From NCBI RefSeq assembly GCF_000430645.1, contig NZ_AUMK01000003.1, positions 744,001 through 808,000 of the forward strand: DNA of 64,000 bases, given 5' to 3'. Under the pieces are notes generated by a model. That model was not told where the DNA came from. It saw only the letters and a list, made by a program, of their open reading frames with translations, and ran no database searches. Position 1 is the stretch's first letter; every line of letters starts with the position of its first letter. The stretch comes from Aquimarina latercula DSM 2041 (GTDB lineage: Bacteria; Bacteroidota; Bacteroidia; Flavobacteriales; Flavobacteriaceae). Position numbers and translations under genes: made by a program. Shown here piece after piece: positions 44,252 to 52,960 of this stretch.

Positions 44252-45121
44252 TTATATTTTCACTTTTTCATATAAACCTGTAACTGTGTTAAAAGCTTTT
44301 GTTAAGTCATTACTGATTTTATACATTTCAGAAGGCTTAAACCCTTGATTCATTAGCTTCTTTTTATTGTTTTTAACACTCTCCCACTTGGTCATTGCAA
44401 GCCCTAACTTTTCATCAATTTTCTCATTATTAAAATTAGAAATCAATAACATAGTTATAGCACCATCAATTTCATTAAATACGTTATTCAACATCTGTTC
44501 AGAATTCTTTGTCTTCAATGTGGTTTGATTTGCAAAATAATACAATGCTAATCTTTGAGAAAGCATACGTTGTCTTCCTGCCATATTAATAATTTGCTTA
44601 AGCTCTAAATCGGATTCACCAGAACCGTCATCCTCTAAAAGATCTTGATCGTTTTTATTAGCTCCTTTTGATTCCACAATAACAGCAGATACCACATCAT
44701 TGGTTGCTTTTAGTAAATCTGTATTTAAATCAATAATCTTTTTTGCATTATCATAATTTGGAGTACTCTCTATAAGCTTTTTAAACTCTACCCAAATACC
44801 ATTTACCTTTGTAATTCTATCTTTAGTTACCTTATAACTAGAATTCTGATTGATAATACCATTCTGTTTCTCGAAGATAATTTTACTAGTCAAAAGGTCC
44901 CTCTTAACTTTTGCATCACTAGGGTTTTCTACTAAATACAGGTAGGACTTAGCCATTTTTTGACTTAGCATTCTTTGCTTTCCAGAAATATTAACCGCTT
45001 TATTAAAGGTTAACATTCCGTATTTTATGTTTTGTTGTGCACTTATTGTATTTGTGCTCGACGCCACTATTCCAAATAAGAATAGTAACATTATAGACTT
45101 AAATGTAAAATTTTTTTTCAT
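44252..45121 (-). CDS. Secreted protein with two PilJ/NIT-like sensor modules
   Basis: 289 residues. The signal peptide ends near TISAQQ. It has two copies of the PilJ (type IV pilus MCP N-terminal) motif: NISGKQRMLSQKMAKSY (about 44-60) and NMAGRQRMLSQRLALYY (about 180-196). These resemble the P-box of NarX/NarQ-type sensors, which binds nitrate. Normally this module lies in the periplasmic part of a kinase or chemoreceptor; here there is no TM or signalling domain after it. The linker contains an acidic run (LLEDDGSGESDLE). It could be a soluble nitrate- or anion-binding protein that partners a porin or a sensor. Confidence 0.82.
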   Translation of the reverse strand: MKKNFTFKSIMLLFLFGIVASSTNTISAQQNIKYGMLTFNKAVNISGKQRMLSQKMAKSYLYLVENPSDAKVKRDLLTSKIIFEKQNGIINQNSSYKVTKDRITKVNGIWVEFKKLIESTPNYDNAKKIIDLNTDLLKATNDVVSAVIVESKGANKNDQDLLEDDGSGESDLELKQIINMAGRQRMLSQRLALYYFANQTTLKTKNSEQMLNNVFNEIDGAITMLLISNFNNEKIDEKLGLAMTKWESVKNNKKKLMNQGFKPSEMYKISNDLTKAFNTVTGLYEKVKI

Positions 45122-45149
45122 TGTTTAATTTTTATAATTGAGATTAATT

Positions 45150-45503
45150 TTAATATTCCTCTAAGGATAAATGGGTGATTTTATTATCGGATGATAGTCC
45201 TAAAACTAGAATTGTAGAAGAATTTTCGAATTCCATTAAATAACGTTTGTTACCATCGTCATCCATTAAAAAAGAAGATTCTCCCATCGTTCCTTTTTTA
45301 GCCTGATTATCAGTAATAAAACTCGTTACTTTGTCCAATGTAAAAGAAGACTGTAAATCTGAAGAAAACAGTCCAAAAAGGGAATTAGCATCTTTTGCAT
45401 TATATGCATCAGAAATTTTTGTGATAGTCATTTGATAACTATCCTCGGTTTGTGTAAAACTAAAACATATAGATAGTAATAGTAAGTAGGTAATTTTTTT
45501 CAT
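45150..45503 (-). CDS. Secreted DUF3887-like protein, copy A
   Basis: 117 residues. Signal peptide MKKITYLLLLSICFSFTQ, then ITKISDAYNAKDANSLFGLFSSDLQSSFTLDKVTSFI. Copy B at 42304 shares the YNAxDAxxxFxxFSxDLQxxFTLDKV pattern. It is the first gene of the minus-strand cassette. A perfect dyad lies 57 bp upstream (45560-45582). Function is unknown; a small partner or chaperone of a surface complex is possible. Confidence 0.72.
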   Translation of the reverse strand: MKKITYLLLLSICFSFTQTEDSYQMTITKISDAYNAKDANSLFGLFSSDLQSSFTLDKVTSFITDNQAKKGTMGESSFLMDDDGNKRYLMEFENSSTILVLGLSSDNKITHLSLEEY

Positions 45504-45559
45504 AAAGTTTGGGATTTGGTATTAAAGATTAATATTTTACTTAATATTCCATTATAGGA

Positions 45560-45582
45560 AATTTACGGTTTAACCGTAAATT
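45560..45582. promoter_or_regulatory. Perfect 23-bp palindrome, operator-like
   Basis: Core TTACGGTT-T-AACCGTAA, extended by three paired bases on each side. It lies 57 bp upstream of the start codon of copy A. The two half-sites are 11 bp in size, which fits a Crp/Fnr-type or other dimeric regulator. Confidence 0.6.
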
Positions 45583-45883
45583 ATTTTGAATAACTGAAAC
45601 AAAACTATTTCAAAATCCGATTAAACACATATATCTTCGATATAATACACTTTTAATAAGTTTAGTAGCGCTTATTTTAAGTTTATTGGAAAATTTATAT
45701 AACAACCTGTAATATTCGTTAGATAATATAAAATTGGTTTATGCCAAAAAACACTGTTTATTTAAAAATTATTATGGCAGTCATAACTTTAAATATTTGA
45801 TTTACTAAATAGTTACTAAGAGCATTCATAAAGTTTATTTTACATACAAATCATTTTTAATATTATCTAAAACTAGATCAAGC

Positions 45884-45900
45884 TTACGGGTAAACCGTAA
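45884..45900. promoter_or_regulatory. Second TTACGG...CCGTAA dyad
   Basis: TTACGGGTAAACCGTAA, which differs from the first dyad core at two central positions. It lies 320 bp from the first copy and 214 bp before the plus-strand gene. Confidence 0.5.
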
Positions 45901-45912
45901 TTTTGATACGTT

Positions 45913-45940
45913 TTTAACATAATTTTAACTTATGTTTAAC
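45913..45940 (+). promoter_or_regulatory. Three TTTAAC direct repeats at 11-bp period
   Basis: TTTAAC at 45913, 45924 and 45935, each followed by 5 bp. Read as TTAACA-N5-TTAACT-N5-TTAACA, this is the layout of PhoB/PhoP boxes and other OmpR-family sites. It lies 170 bp before the start of the gene at 46115. Confidence 0.55.
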
Positions 45941-46114
45941 ACGGTCTCGTTAAAAAAACTGATTTAAACGCTTAAAATGAATCTAATTAATCCAAGAAAA
46001 ATATCTTGTTGTAAAATAAGAAACACAAAAATCTCGTTATCAATTATTTAGAAAAAAAGTATTTGTAAGCTTAATCCTACCAAAACTAACTAACAAAATT
46101 ACCTTATAGTGTTT

Positions 46115-46921
46115 ATGAAGAGACTATCTAAAACAATTTCAAAAATTTTAATAATCTGTGCTTTAACTATATTCACACAAATTGGTGGACTGCTTTTCTT
46201 TATTTCAGAATTTATGATCTCGAAAAACATCAAAAGTTATCGATTAAAAAAAATTAGCTGGTTTATTGGTTTATATATATTTAGTACATTTTTAATTGTA
46301 CCATATCTCGCTCCTTTATTTGGGAGAGAAAAAATTAGAGATAATGATCTTATAACGTCGTGTACTTTTTTTACCAAATTATGCAATAGAAATTATGTAA
46401 CTCCAGAATTAAATATCGCCTTACAAAACATAGCTAAAACTGTAAGTGAAAATAATAATAAAATTAAGCTCATATATCTAGATGCTAATTTCCCTTTTAT
46501 TAACGGATTTCCATTACCTCCTCACCTTAGTCATAATGATGGTAAAAAAATTGATCTCTCTTTTATTTATACTAACAGTAGCGATCAGATCACTAATAAA
46601 AAACCTGCGCTTTTTGGGTATGGTATCTATGAAGGCCCAAATTCTAAAGAATATGATCAAATTAAAGTATGCAAGAAAAAAGGATACTGGCAATATGATT
46701 TTGCTAAATACTTGACTTTTGGAATTTCAAATAATCAACTTAAGTTTTCAAAAAAAGCAACAAAAGATTTACTTTTGACAATTGTAAATCAGAAAGAAGT
46801 AGGGAAAGTTTTTATAGAACCTCATCTAAAAAATAGATTAGGGGTGCAACATCCTAAAATTCGATTTCATGGTTGTCAAGCAGTAAGGCACGATGATCAT
46901 ATACATTTACAACTAAAATAA
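46115..46921 (+). CDS. Membrane protein with LAS-type (MepA/M15-like) metallopeptidase region
   Basis: 268 residues from the ATG at 46115 (the frame reaches a GTG at 46109). Two N-terminal membrane helices (about 10-33 and 48-66). The C-terminal half has HLSHNDGKKIDLSFIY, FIEPHL, and a terminal RHDDHIHLQL. The HxxxxG..D and HxH arrangement is that of LAS peptidases (MepA, VanX, M15), which cut peptidoglycan cross-links with one zinc. It appears to be a membrane-anchored murein hydrolase-like protein, but overall similarity is low. The upstream region carries the 11-bp TTTAAC repeats. Confidence 0.6.
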   Translation: MKRLSKTISKILIICALTIFTQIGGLLFFISEFMISKNIKSYRLKKISWFIGLYIFSTFLIVPYLAPLFGREKIRDNDLITSCTFFTKLCNRNYVTPELNIALQNIAKTVSENNNKIKLIYLDANFPFINGFPLPPHLSHNDGKKIDLSFIYTNSSDQITNKKPALFGYGIYEGPNSKEYDQIKVCKKKGYWQYDFAKYLTFGISNNQLKFSKKATKDLLLTIVNQKEVGKVFIEPHLKNRLGVQHPKIRFHGCQAVRHDDHIHLQLK

Positions 46922-46953
46922 CTTCAATAAAATTGAACCTTAGCTAAAAGAAG

Positions 46954-47613
46954 ATGGAAGTCAAAACTTTATCATTACATCATATCATTAAAGAACCAAC
47001 TATTAAAAAAGATAAAGCACCTGTTTTATTTATGTTTCACGGATATGGAAGTGACGAAAATGATTTGTTTTCTTTTGCTTCAGAATTACAAGAAGAAGTA
47101 TTTATAATTTCTGTTAGAGCTCCCTATCCAATGCAACCCTATGGTAATGCTTGGTATGCCATCTATTTTGATGCCGCGCAAGGAAAGTTTAGTGATGATG
47201 TACAAGCTATTGAGTCACGAGATAAAATAGCAACATTTATAGATGAAGCTGTCGCAACCTATAATTTAGATCCTACCAATGTAACTCTACTTGGTTTTAG
47301 TCAAGGTACAATTCTTAGCTATTCTGTAGCACTATCATACCCTAAGAAAGTAAAAAATGTGATAGCATTAAGTGGCTATTTAAATGAAGATATCCTTAAA
47401 GAAGGTTATGAAAACAATGATTTTTCAAAACTTAACATATACTGTTCACACGGTAGTGTCGATCAAGTAATTCCTATAGATTGGGCGAGAAAAGCTCCTG
47501 TAAAATTAAAAGAGTTAGGAATACATACTTCACTAAACGAATTTCCAGTTGGTCACGGAGTCGATCCTCGCAATTTTTATCAATTTAAAGAATGGTTGAC
47601 TAATCATATTTAG
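46954..47613 (+). CDS. Phospholipase/carboxylesterase-family hydrolase
   Basis: 219 residues. PVLFMFHGYGSDENDLFSFA gives the oxyanion region. Nucleophile GFSQGTILSYSVALSYP, acid in GSVDQVIPID and histidine in PVGHGVDP are in order. No signal peptide, so cytosolic. It cleaves short acyl esters or lysophospholipids. It follows the peptidase-like gene by 32 bp and may be co-transcribed with it. In other flavobacteria a gene of this type often follows the BatA/dihydroorotase-like/small membrane protein genes, so the cassette 42304-46921 may be a later insertion (from memory). Confidence 0.9.
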   Translation: MEVKTLSLHHIIKEPTIKKDKAPVLFMFHGYGSDENDLFSFASELQEEVFIISVRAPYPMQPYGNAWYAIYFDAAQGKFSDDVQAIESRDKIATFIDEAVATYNLDPTNVTLLGFSQGTILSYSVALSYPKKVKNVIALSGYLNEDILKEGYENNDFSKLNIYCSHGSVDQVIPIDWARKAPVKLKELGIHTSLNEFPVGHGVDPRNFYQFKEWLTNHI

Positions 47614-47685
47614 AAAAGTAATATAAACCATAATAAGCGATAGTTTTTTTCGTTGGAATAAAGACACTTATCTCAAACTCCAAAC

Positions 47686-50220
47686 ATGAAAACACTATCC
47701 TCACTACTTGTTTTCGTATTCTTAACTATTACCTTTTTAGGTAATGCGCAGATTACGTATGAAACTGTTTTTCCAAATATAGATTTTGAATTTCCTGTTG
47801 AAATACAATCCCCCAATGATGGAACAGATCGAATGTATATTGTTGAACAAAGAGGAAGAATTAAAGTTTTTCCGCGGGTTAATAATGTAGGAGCTAATAG
47901 TGTAGATACCTTTTTAGACATATCAGATCGTGTACGTTTTAGAGACGGTCAAGAAGTTGGGTTATTAGGATTGGCTTTTCATCCTGATTATGAGACTAAT
48001 GGATATTTTTACACCTACTACACCACGGATAGCCCAGTGTCAGGCATATCGGTAAGAATGGTACTTTCTCGGTTTACGGTAAGTACTTCTAATTCTAACT
48101 TTGTCGATCCAGATAGTGAATTGGTGATTTTTCAGTTCGATAAAAATCAGAATAATAGCAATCACAATGGAGGTAAAATTGCTTTTGGCCTAGATGAATA
48201 TCTTTATATATCTATTGGTGATGGTGGAGGTGGAAATGATCCTGAAGGGAATGGACAAAATAAAAATACTGTTTTTGGTAGTATTCTTCGTATCGATGTA
48301 GATTTAGACGGAAATAATCCAGTAGAAACGAATCCAGATTTACCAAATGGTAATTATGAAATTCCAAGTGATAACCCTTTTGCCAATTCTGATGGATTAG
48401 ATGAAATATATGCCTATGGAATTAGAAACACTTGGAAATTTTCATTTGATAATGAAACTGGAAGATTATGGGGTGCTGATGTAGGTCAGGGTGCTTTTGA
48501 AGAGGTAAATATAATTGAAAATGGAAAAAACTATGGTTGGAGTCGATTTGAAGCCAATTCTGTGGCTAATAGTAATGTAACCATCAATGAACCTACTGTT
48601 TTTCCGGTTCATTTTTATAACCGAAATCAAGGAGATCGTTCCATAACTGGTGGCTATGTGTATCGAGGCTCAGAGATCACGAGTCTAAATCCTGATATTA
48701 ACTCTAAATATATTTTTGGAGATTATGTAAGTGGAAGAGTTTGGGTACTGGATTATAACCCTTCTTCTGGAACAGCTAACAGTACATTATTATTTAATAC
48801 ATCTGGTGAGTTTGTTTCTTCTTTTGGAGTAGATAAAAATGGTGAACTATATTTTAGTGATTATGGAAGTAGTGCACAAATCTATAAACTAGTGGATGGA
48901 ACGACCACAACACCGGGAACTGCTATAAGTGGTATTGGACAATGGCAATCATTAAATCAAGGAGTTCCCAATGGAGTCATTCAAGCTATCGTAACAGATA
49001 CTAATGGCGATGTATATCACGCTGGAACTTTTAGTGAAGTAGGAAATATAAGCGCTAATAATATCGCCGTTTGGAATGATTCATCTGGATGGAGATCGCT
49101 AGGTACTGGATCTAATGGAACTATTAATACACTTAAAATTTCTTCTAATGGCAATTTATATGCTGGAGGAGCTTTTACTGAAATAGGAGGTGTTTCTGCA
49201 CAAAATATAGCCGTCTGGAATGGGAACAACTGGTCTGCATTAGGATCAGGAATAGATGGAACAATAGCGTCTATTGAAATTGATGATAATAACAACGTAT
49301 ATGCTGGAGGTGTTTTTGAAACAATAAATGGCAATACTGTAAGAAATATTGCAGTATGGAATGGCACAACTTGGTCAGCATTAACTGATGTAACTAGTGG
49401 AATAGCAGGAACAAATAATGAAGTAAGATCATTGGCATTAGACACAGACGGAATACTATATGTAGGTGGAAATTTTGACGAAGCTGGAAACGTTACTGCG
49501 AATAGAATTGCTACTTGGAATGGAACTAACTGGGGAGCATTAGGTACAGGAACTAGTGGTTTTGTAGAGGCAATCGCAATAACTCCAACAGAAGTGTTTA
49601 TTGGAGGTAATTTTTCTATAGCAGGTGGTCAAACTGTTAATAGAATAGCAAGATGGAATAAAAGCAATACTACTTGGTCATCTGTTAATAATGGAGTGAA
49701 TAATATAGTAAACACATTAATTCACGATGGAAATAATTTATACGTCGCTGGTGCTTTTGACACTGCCAATATTGATACTAATAATAGTGTTATTGTTAAT
49801 AATATCGCAAGATGGAATGAAACAAATGGTTGGGAAGCATTAGGTACTGATATTAATGTTGGAGTAGATATTAAAATAAACACCATGAGTTTTGCATCCG
49901 ATAATGAAGGTATTAATACTGTTTTTGCTGGCGGTAATTTCTCTACTGCAGGAGCTATCAATGCTAGCAATACTGCGCAATGGATATCCGAGAATACTTT
50001 AACTATTCCTGAAACAAATGAACCAACCACCTTTTTATACCCTAATCCAACTAGTGGCATAGTACAATTACCTAAAGAAAACGAGTGGATACTTACTAAT
50101 AATATCGGCAAAATAATTAATAAAGGAAAAAGTACTACTATCGATATTTCTGGGTATGCTACCGGTATGTACTTTTTGAAATTAAAAGACAAAAAGACTT
50201 TAAAGATCATTAAAAAATAG
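47686..50220 (+). CDS. Secreted PQQ-type sugar dehydrogenase fused to a seven-repeat propeller, T9SS cargo
   Basis: 844 residues. Signal peptide ending near LGNAQ. A GSDH-type soluble quinoprotein domain (about 25-405) has RMYIVEQRGRIKVF, VGLLGLAFHPDYETNGYFY, NHNGGKIAFGLDEYLYISIGDGGG and YGIRNTWKFSFD. Residues about 420-765 hold seven repeats of roughly 45-55 residues, each with IAxWNxxxWxALG and YxGGxF, which suggests a second seven-bladed propeller. The C-terminus (about 775-844; FLYPNPTSGIVQL, ATGMYFLKLKD) is a type A T9SS sorting domain. It would oxidise an aldose or pyranose outside the cell. The electron acceptor is not encoded nearby. Confidence 0.88.
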   Translation: MKTLSSLLVFVFLTITFLGNAQITYETVFPNIDFEFPVEIQSPNDGTDRMYIVEQRGRIKVFPRVNNVGANSVDTFLDISDRVRFRDGQEVGLLGLAFHPDYETNGYFYTYYTTDSPVSGISVRMVLSRFTVSTSNSNFVDPDSELVIFQFDKNQNNSNHNGGKIAFGLDEYLYISIGDGGGGNDPEGNGQNKNTVFGSILRIDVDLDGNNPVETNPDLPNGNYEIPSDNPFANSDGLDEIYAYGIRNTWKFSFDNETGRLWGADVGQGAFEEVNIIENGKNYGWSRFEANSVANSNVTINEPTVFPVHFYNRNQGDRSITGGYVYRGSEITSLNPDINSKYIFGDYVSGRVWVLDYNPSSGTANSTLLFNTSGEFVSSFGVDKNGELYFSDYGSSAQIYKLVDGTTTTPGTAISGIGQWQSLNQGVPNGVIQAIVTDTNGDVYHAGTFSEVGNISANNIAVWNDSSGWRSLGTGSNGTINTLKISSNGNLYAGGAFTEIGGVSAQNIAVWNGNNWSALGSGIDGTIASIEIDDNNNVYAGGVFETINGNTVRNIAVWNGTTWSALTDVTSGIAGTNNEVRSLALDTDGILYVGGNFDEAGNVTANRIATWNGTNWGALGTGTSGFVEAIAITPTEVFIGGNFSIAGGQTVNRIARWNKSNTTWSSVNNGVNNIVNTLIHDGNNLYVAGAFDTANIDTNNSVIVNNIARWNETNGWEALGTDINVGVDIKINTMSFASDNEGINTVFAGGNFSTAGAINASNTAQWISENTLTIPETNEPTTFLYPNPTSGIVQLPKENEWILTNNIGKIINKGKSTTIDISGYATGMYFLKLKDKKTLKIIKK

Positions 50221-50230
50221 AAAGCAAATT

Positions 50231-50824
50231 TTAACGATATTTATCCCCAAGACCAACTCCTCTTAAGATCATAGGTGTTATTTTTTCTAACCTCGTAGCT
50301 TTGGTAGTATCTCGTTTTGCATTAGTAATATATTCTGCGTATTCTTTTTGTTTAAACCGAGGCAACTTCTCAAAACTATTTTTTAGATCCTTATTAGCTT
50401 CTAAAATTACTTTTAACTCTTCTGGTACATTAATATTGGTTGAAGGTTTTTTAATTATTATTTCTTTACCATCTTTTTGATTTTGTATCGCTTCAAGAAC
50501 GTATTGTAACACTAAGTCTTTTTCTATTTCTTCATAAGAAGAAAATCTCCATTGTCGCAAACCTTTTGTCTTTCCTTCTTGTGCATTAATCAATTTACCT
50601 TGATCATCTTTTAGAAACACTCCTTGATGAAACCATATCCCTACATAGGATTTAAATGCTGTCAAACCTATTACATTCTTACCATCTATCGTATATGTTG
50701 GTGTACCCCATTTTATTGTTTCCTTCATTTCTGTAGAAATCATAATTGATCTTAATAATTCCAGGCTTTTTTTCCAGTGTAACTTACTGTTAATAAAAAC
50801 ATCCACTGTTTTACTATTTTCCAA
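50231..50824 (-). CDS. YdeI/DUF1801-type protein
   Basis: 197 residues. The first half is DUF1801 (about 1-110: ETIKWGTPTYTIDGKNVIGLTAFKSYVGIWFHQG), the second half is the YdeI-like bacteriocin-protection helical region (FEKLPRFKQKEYAEYITNAKRDTTKATRLEKI). Cytosolic. Function is not established. It ends 10 bp from the convergent sugar dehydrogenase gene, with no clear terminator between. Confidence 0.85.
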   Translation of the reverse strand: MENSKTVDVFINSKLHWKKSLELLRSIMISTEMKETIKWGTPTYTIDGKNVIGLTAFKSYVGIWFHQGVFLKDDQGKLINAQEGKTKGLRQWRFSSYEEIEKDLVLQYVLEAIQNQKDGKEIIIKKPSTNINVPEELKVILEANKDLKNSFEKLPRFKQKEYAEYITNAKRDTTKATRLEKITPMILRGVGLGDKYR

Positions 50825-50865
50825 AACACAAAAAATATAGTTCTATTTTCTCTCTAAAATAAATT

Positions 50866-51300
50866 TTACTCTGCTAAGTATTCTTTTAATCTTTGTCCTA
50901 AAAAATAATTCCAACCTGCGATACAACTATCTCTAGTAAATTCAGGAACATTAGACGGAAAATCTTCTGTTACTACCAGGGATAACTTAAGTCTAGTTCG
51001 ATTATCTTCCTTATACAACTCAAAAGTCACAAATGCATCACCCGGATACTCTACATAGCTCCAAGTGTATGTGATTTTTTTATTGAGTATTACTTCGGTT
51101 ATTTCCCAACAATGTGTATAATTTCTATCTTCGACCCGCACTAAGAATTGGGTTTTAAAACCAACTTCTGGTTTAAATGATCTAATAGCATCAAAAAACC
51201 AGAATTTCATTTCCTTTACACCTGTTATTGCTCTCCAGACTTTATTTTCAGGAACATTGTAATATTCTTCAATAATTATGGGTTCATCAGTAACTTTCAT
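50866..51300 (-). CDS. SRPBCC (AHSA1-like) protein
   Basis: 144 residues. EPIIIEEYYNVPENKVWRAIT starts the START-like fold; FWFFDAIRSFKPEVGFKTQFL, CWEITEVILNKKITYTWSY and the terminal GWNYFLGQRLKEYL match the AHSA1 family. It binds hydrophobic small molecules in the pocket; the ligand is unknown. It lies 41 bp before the YdeI-type gene on the same strand. Confidence 0.88.
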   Translation of the reverse strand: MKVTDEPIIIEEYYNVPENKVWRAITGVKEMKFWFFDAIRSFKPEVGFKTQFLVRVEDRNYTHCWEITEVILNKKITYTWSYVEYPGDAFVTFELYKEDNRTRLKLSLVVTEDFPSNVPEFTRDSCIAGWNYFLGQRLKEYLAE

Positions 51301-51420
51301 TATCTTAAATAATTAAATTTCAATTATTTATTAGCTTTACTAAATTAAACAAGTTATATGTATTAACAAAAAAATACTATGGCATTGAATTTGATCAATT
51401 ATCAAAAAAACAATCAACTC

Positions 51421-51963
51421 ATGAGAACGTTACTTTATTTTGTCTTTATCCTATTCTTATTCTCAGCTTGCTTTCCTACTAAAATAGCACCTACAATTAA
51501 AGAAGATAAAGTAATGGTTGCTAAAAAGTTTAAGAAAGGGCTTCCCAAAAGAAATTCCTTTATTTTCGAAGATCCCAAAAATGAAAATGAATTTTACGAC
51601 TATATTAATTACAAATTTAAATTAGATAATAAAGACGTTCAATGGAATGTTCCTTTCATAGTAAATAACATAACATATTACCTCTCTTTTAACGAAGTAG
51701 AGAGAACCACAAAAACAATCAACCTAGCACCCTTGGTAATCGATGCAGCATTAGAAAACAATAATTTAGAACCAGTTTTAGAGAATTCTTACACAAGTCG
51801 CAGTGGAAAATGGTATCTAGTACTTACCGTTAATGATGAAGAGTTTATGGATTGTCTTAAAGAAAGTTATGTAAAAAGAGATGAGATTGTTGTATTTCTC
51901 AGACAACTTAGAAAAGAATATCTCGCAACCAGCGATTACAGATCTCTATTATTTAAAAAATAA
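51421..51963 (+). CDS. Lipoprotein of unknown function
   Basis: 180 residues from the ATG at 51421; the frame begins 14 codons earlier. The signal ends in LFLFSAC (Cys17), an uncleaved Thr/Lys segment follows, then a small domain with NEFYDYINYKFKLDNKDVQWNVPFIVNNITYYLSF, TKTINLAPLVIDAALENN and a basic C-terminus (RQLRKEYLATSDYRSL). No family recognised. Divergent from the AHSA1 gene with a 120-bp gap. Confidence 0.72.
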   Translation: MRTLLYFVFILFLFSACFPTKIAPTIKEDKVMVAKKFKKGLPKRNSFIFEDPKNENEFYDYINYKFKLDNKDVQWNVPFIVNNITYYLSFNEVERTTKTINLAPLVIDAALENNNLEPVLENSYTSRSGKWYLVLTVNDEEFMDCLKESYVKRDEIVVFLRQLRKEYLATSDYRSLLFKK

Positions 51964-52015
51964 AACCAAATCATATACCATAAACTCGTTACTCACTAGG
52001 GCTTTTAAAAGAATT

Positions 52016-52942
52016 TTAATGTATTGGTATATAAAAGTCAACTAAGCATTTGTTCTCTGGATGATTTCTGAAATCATTATGATATATTTCAAATGGAGTC
52101 ACCTCTGATTTCTTATACCCTTGCTCGTTCATCCAAACAAAAAGACTACTCCAGGCTTTTTCAAAATCTTCGGGAGTGATTTCAAAATGACCAACAATAT
52201 TTCTCCCCTTTTTAATAATAACTGGGCTGATTTCACCTTCAGAAACAAAAGGTTCGTTCATCAATATACAAACACTCATTCTAACTTTATCTGGTGATGT
52301 TACCTTGAAACTATCATGAAATATTCTTGCCATTTTAGTATCAGGGGTTTCCATAATTCCTTTAGATGTCCCCCATTTTATTAACTTTTCAAAAACATTT
52401 CCTATCCCTTCTATCCCAATATGAGTAATACTTGCAAAATGTAATTCTGGTACTTCTTTTACTTCGATTTTTGCATTCATTTTAATCCAATTTAAATGAT
52501 TATTAATGTTACAAATGTATTTTTCAAAAATCGATTCCTCTTGTCCAATCTTGCTTTCTACTTTACTAATCTTGCTAAACTTACTAGGAAGTTGTTTTCT
52601 AAAATCGGTCGGACTTACTCCATAAAAACTTTTAAAAGCTCTAGTGAATGAAGAATTACTACTAAAACCATATTGAAGCGATAGCTCAGCAATACTAACT
52701 TCATTTTTATGCATAAGCTCTAAAGCGATTTTTTCAATACGTCTTCTATTTACATAGGAATTCAGTGTCTCACCTATTACGGCCTTAAAAATTCTATGAA
52801 AATGAAATGGAGAATACAGTGCAACCTTCGCAACTGATTCTAAGGATAAATCCTCGTCTAAATGCTCATCAATATAAATAAGAACAAGATTAATTCTATT
52901 TATATATTCTTTATTTGATTGTTCTTTTGAATTAAATTTCAT
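52016..52942 (-). CDS. AraC-family regulator with GyrI-like effector domain
   Basis: 308 residues. The N-terminal double helix-turn-helix (about 15-115) contains LSLESVAKVALYSPFHFHRIFKAVIGET and a second HTH with ISIAELSLQYGFSSNSSFTRAFKSFYGVSP. A GyrI/SbmC-like domain (about 155-308: IEVKEVPELHFASITHIG, VCILMNEPF, FEKAWSSLFVWMNEQG) probably binds a small molecule. It is the last gene of a three-gene run with the GNAT acetyltransferase. The target is unknown. Confidence 0.93.
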   Translation of the reverse strand: MKFNSKEQSNKEYINRINLVLIYIDEHLDEDLSLESVAKVALYSPFHFHRIFKAVIGETLNSYVNRRRIEKIALELMHKNEVSIAELSLQYGFSSNSSFTRAFKSFYGVSPTDFRKQLPSKFSKISKVESKIGQEESIFEKYICNINNHLNWIKMNAKIEVKEVPELHFASITHIGIEGIGNVFEKLIKWGTSKGIMETPDTKMARIFHDSFKVTSPDKVRMSVCILMNEPFVSEGEISPVIIKKGRNIVGHFEITPEDFEKAWSSLFVWMNEQGYKKSEVTPFEIYHNDFRNHPENKCLVDFYIPIH

Positions 52943-52960
52943 TAAAATATTTTCTTAAAA

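Larger units (their letters stand above)
45504..46114. other. 611-bp divergent regulatory region
   Basis: It lies between the PilJ-type cassette (minus) and the peptidase-like gene (plus). It contains two related dyads with core TTACGGnTnAACCGTAA (45560-45582 and 45884-45900) and a TTTAAC triplet with 11-bp period (45913-45940). The rest is A+T-rich. No gene is supported. Confidence 0.65.

Noticed and set aside
49017..49445. Repeated Pro/Ser/Leu-rich antisense frames in the sugar dehydrogenase gene
   Set aside because: Their regularity is produced by the seven repeats on the sense strand.
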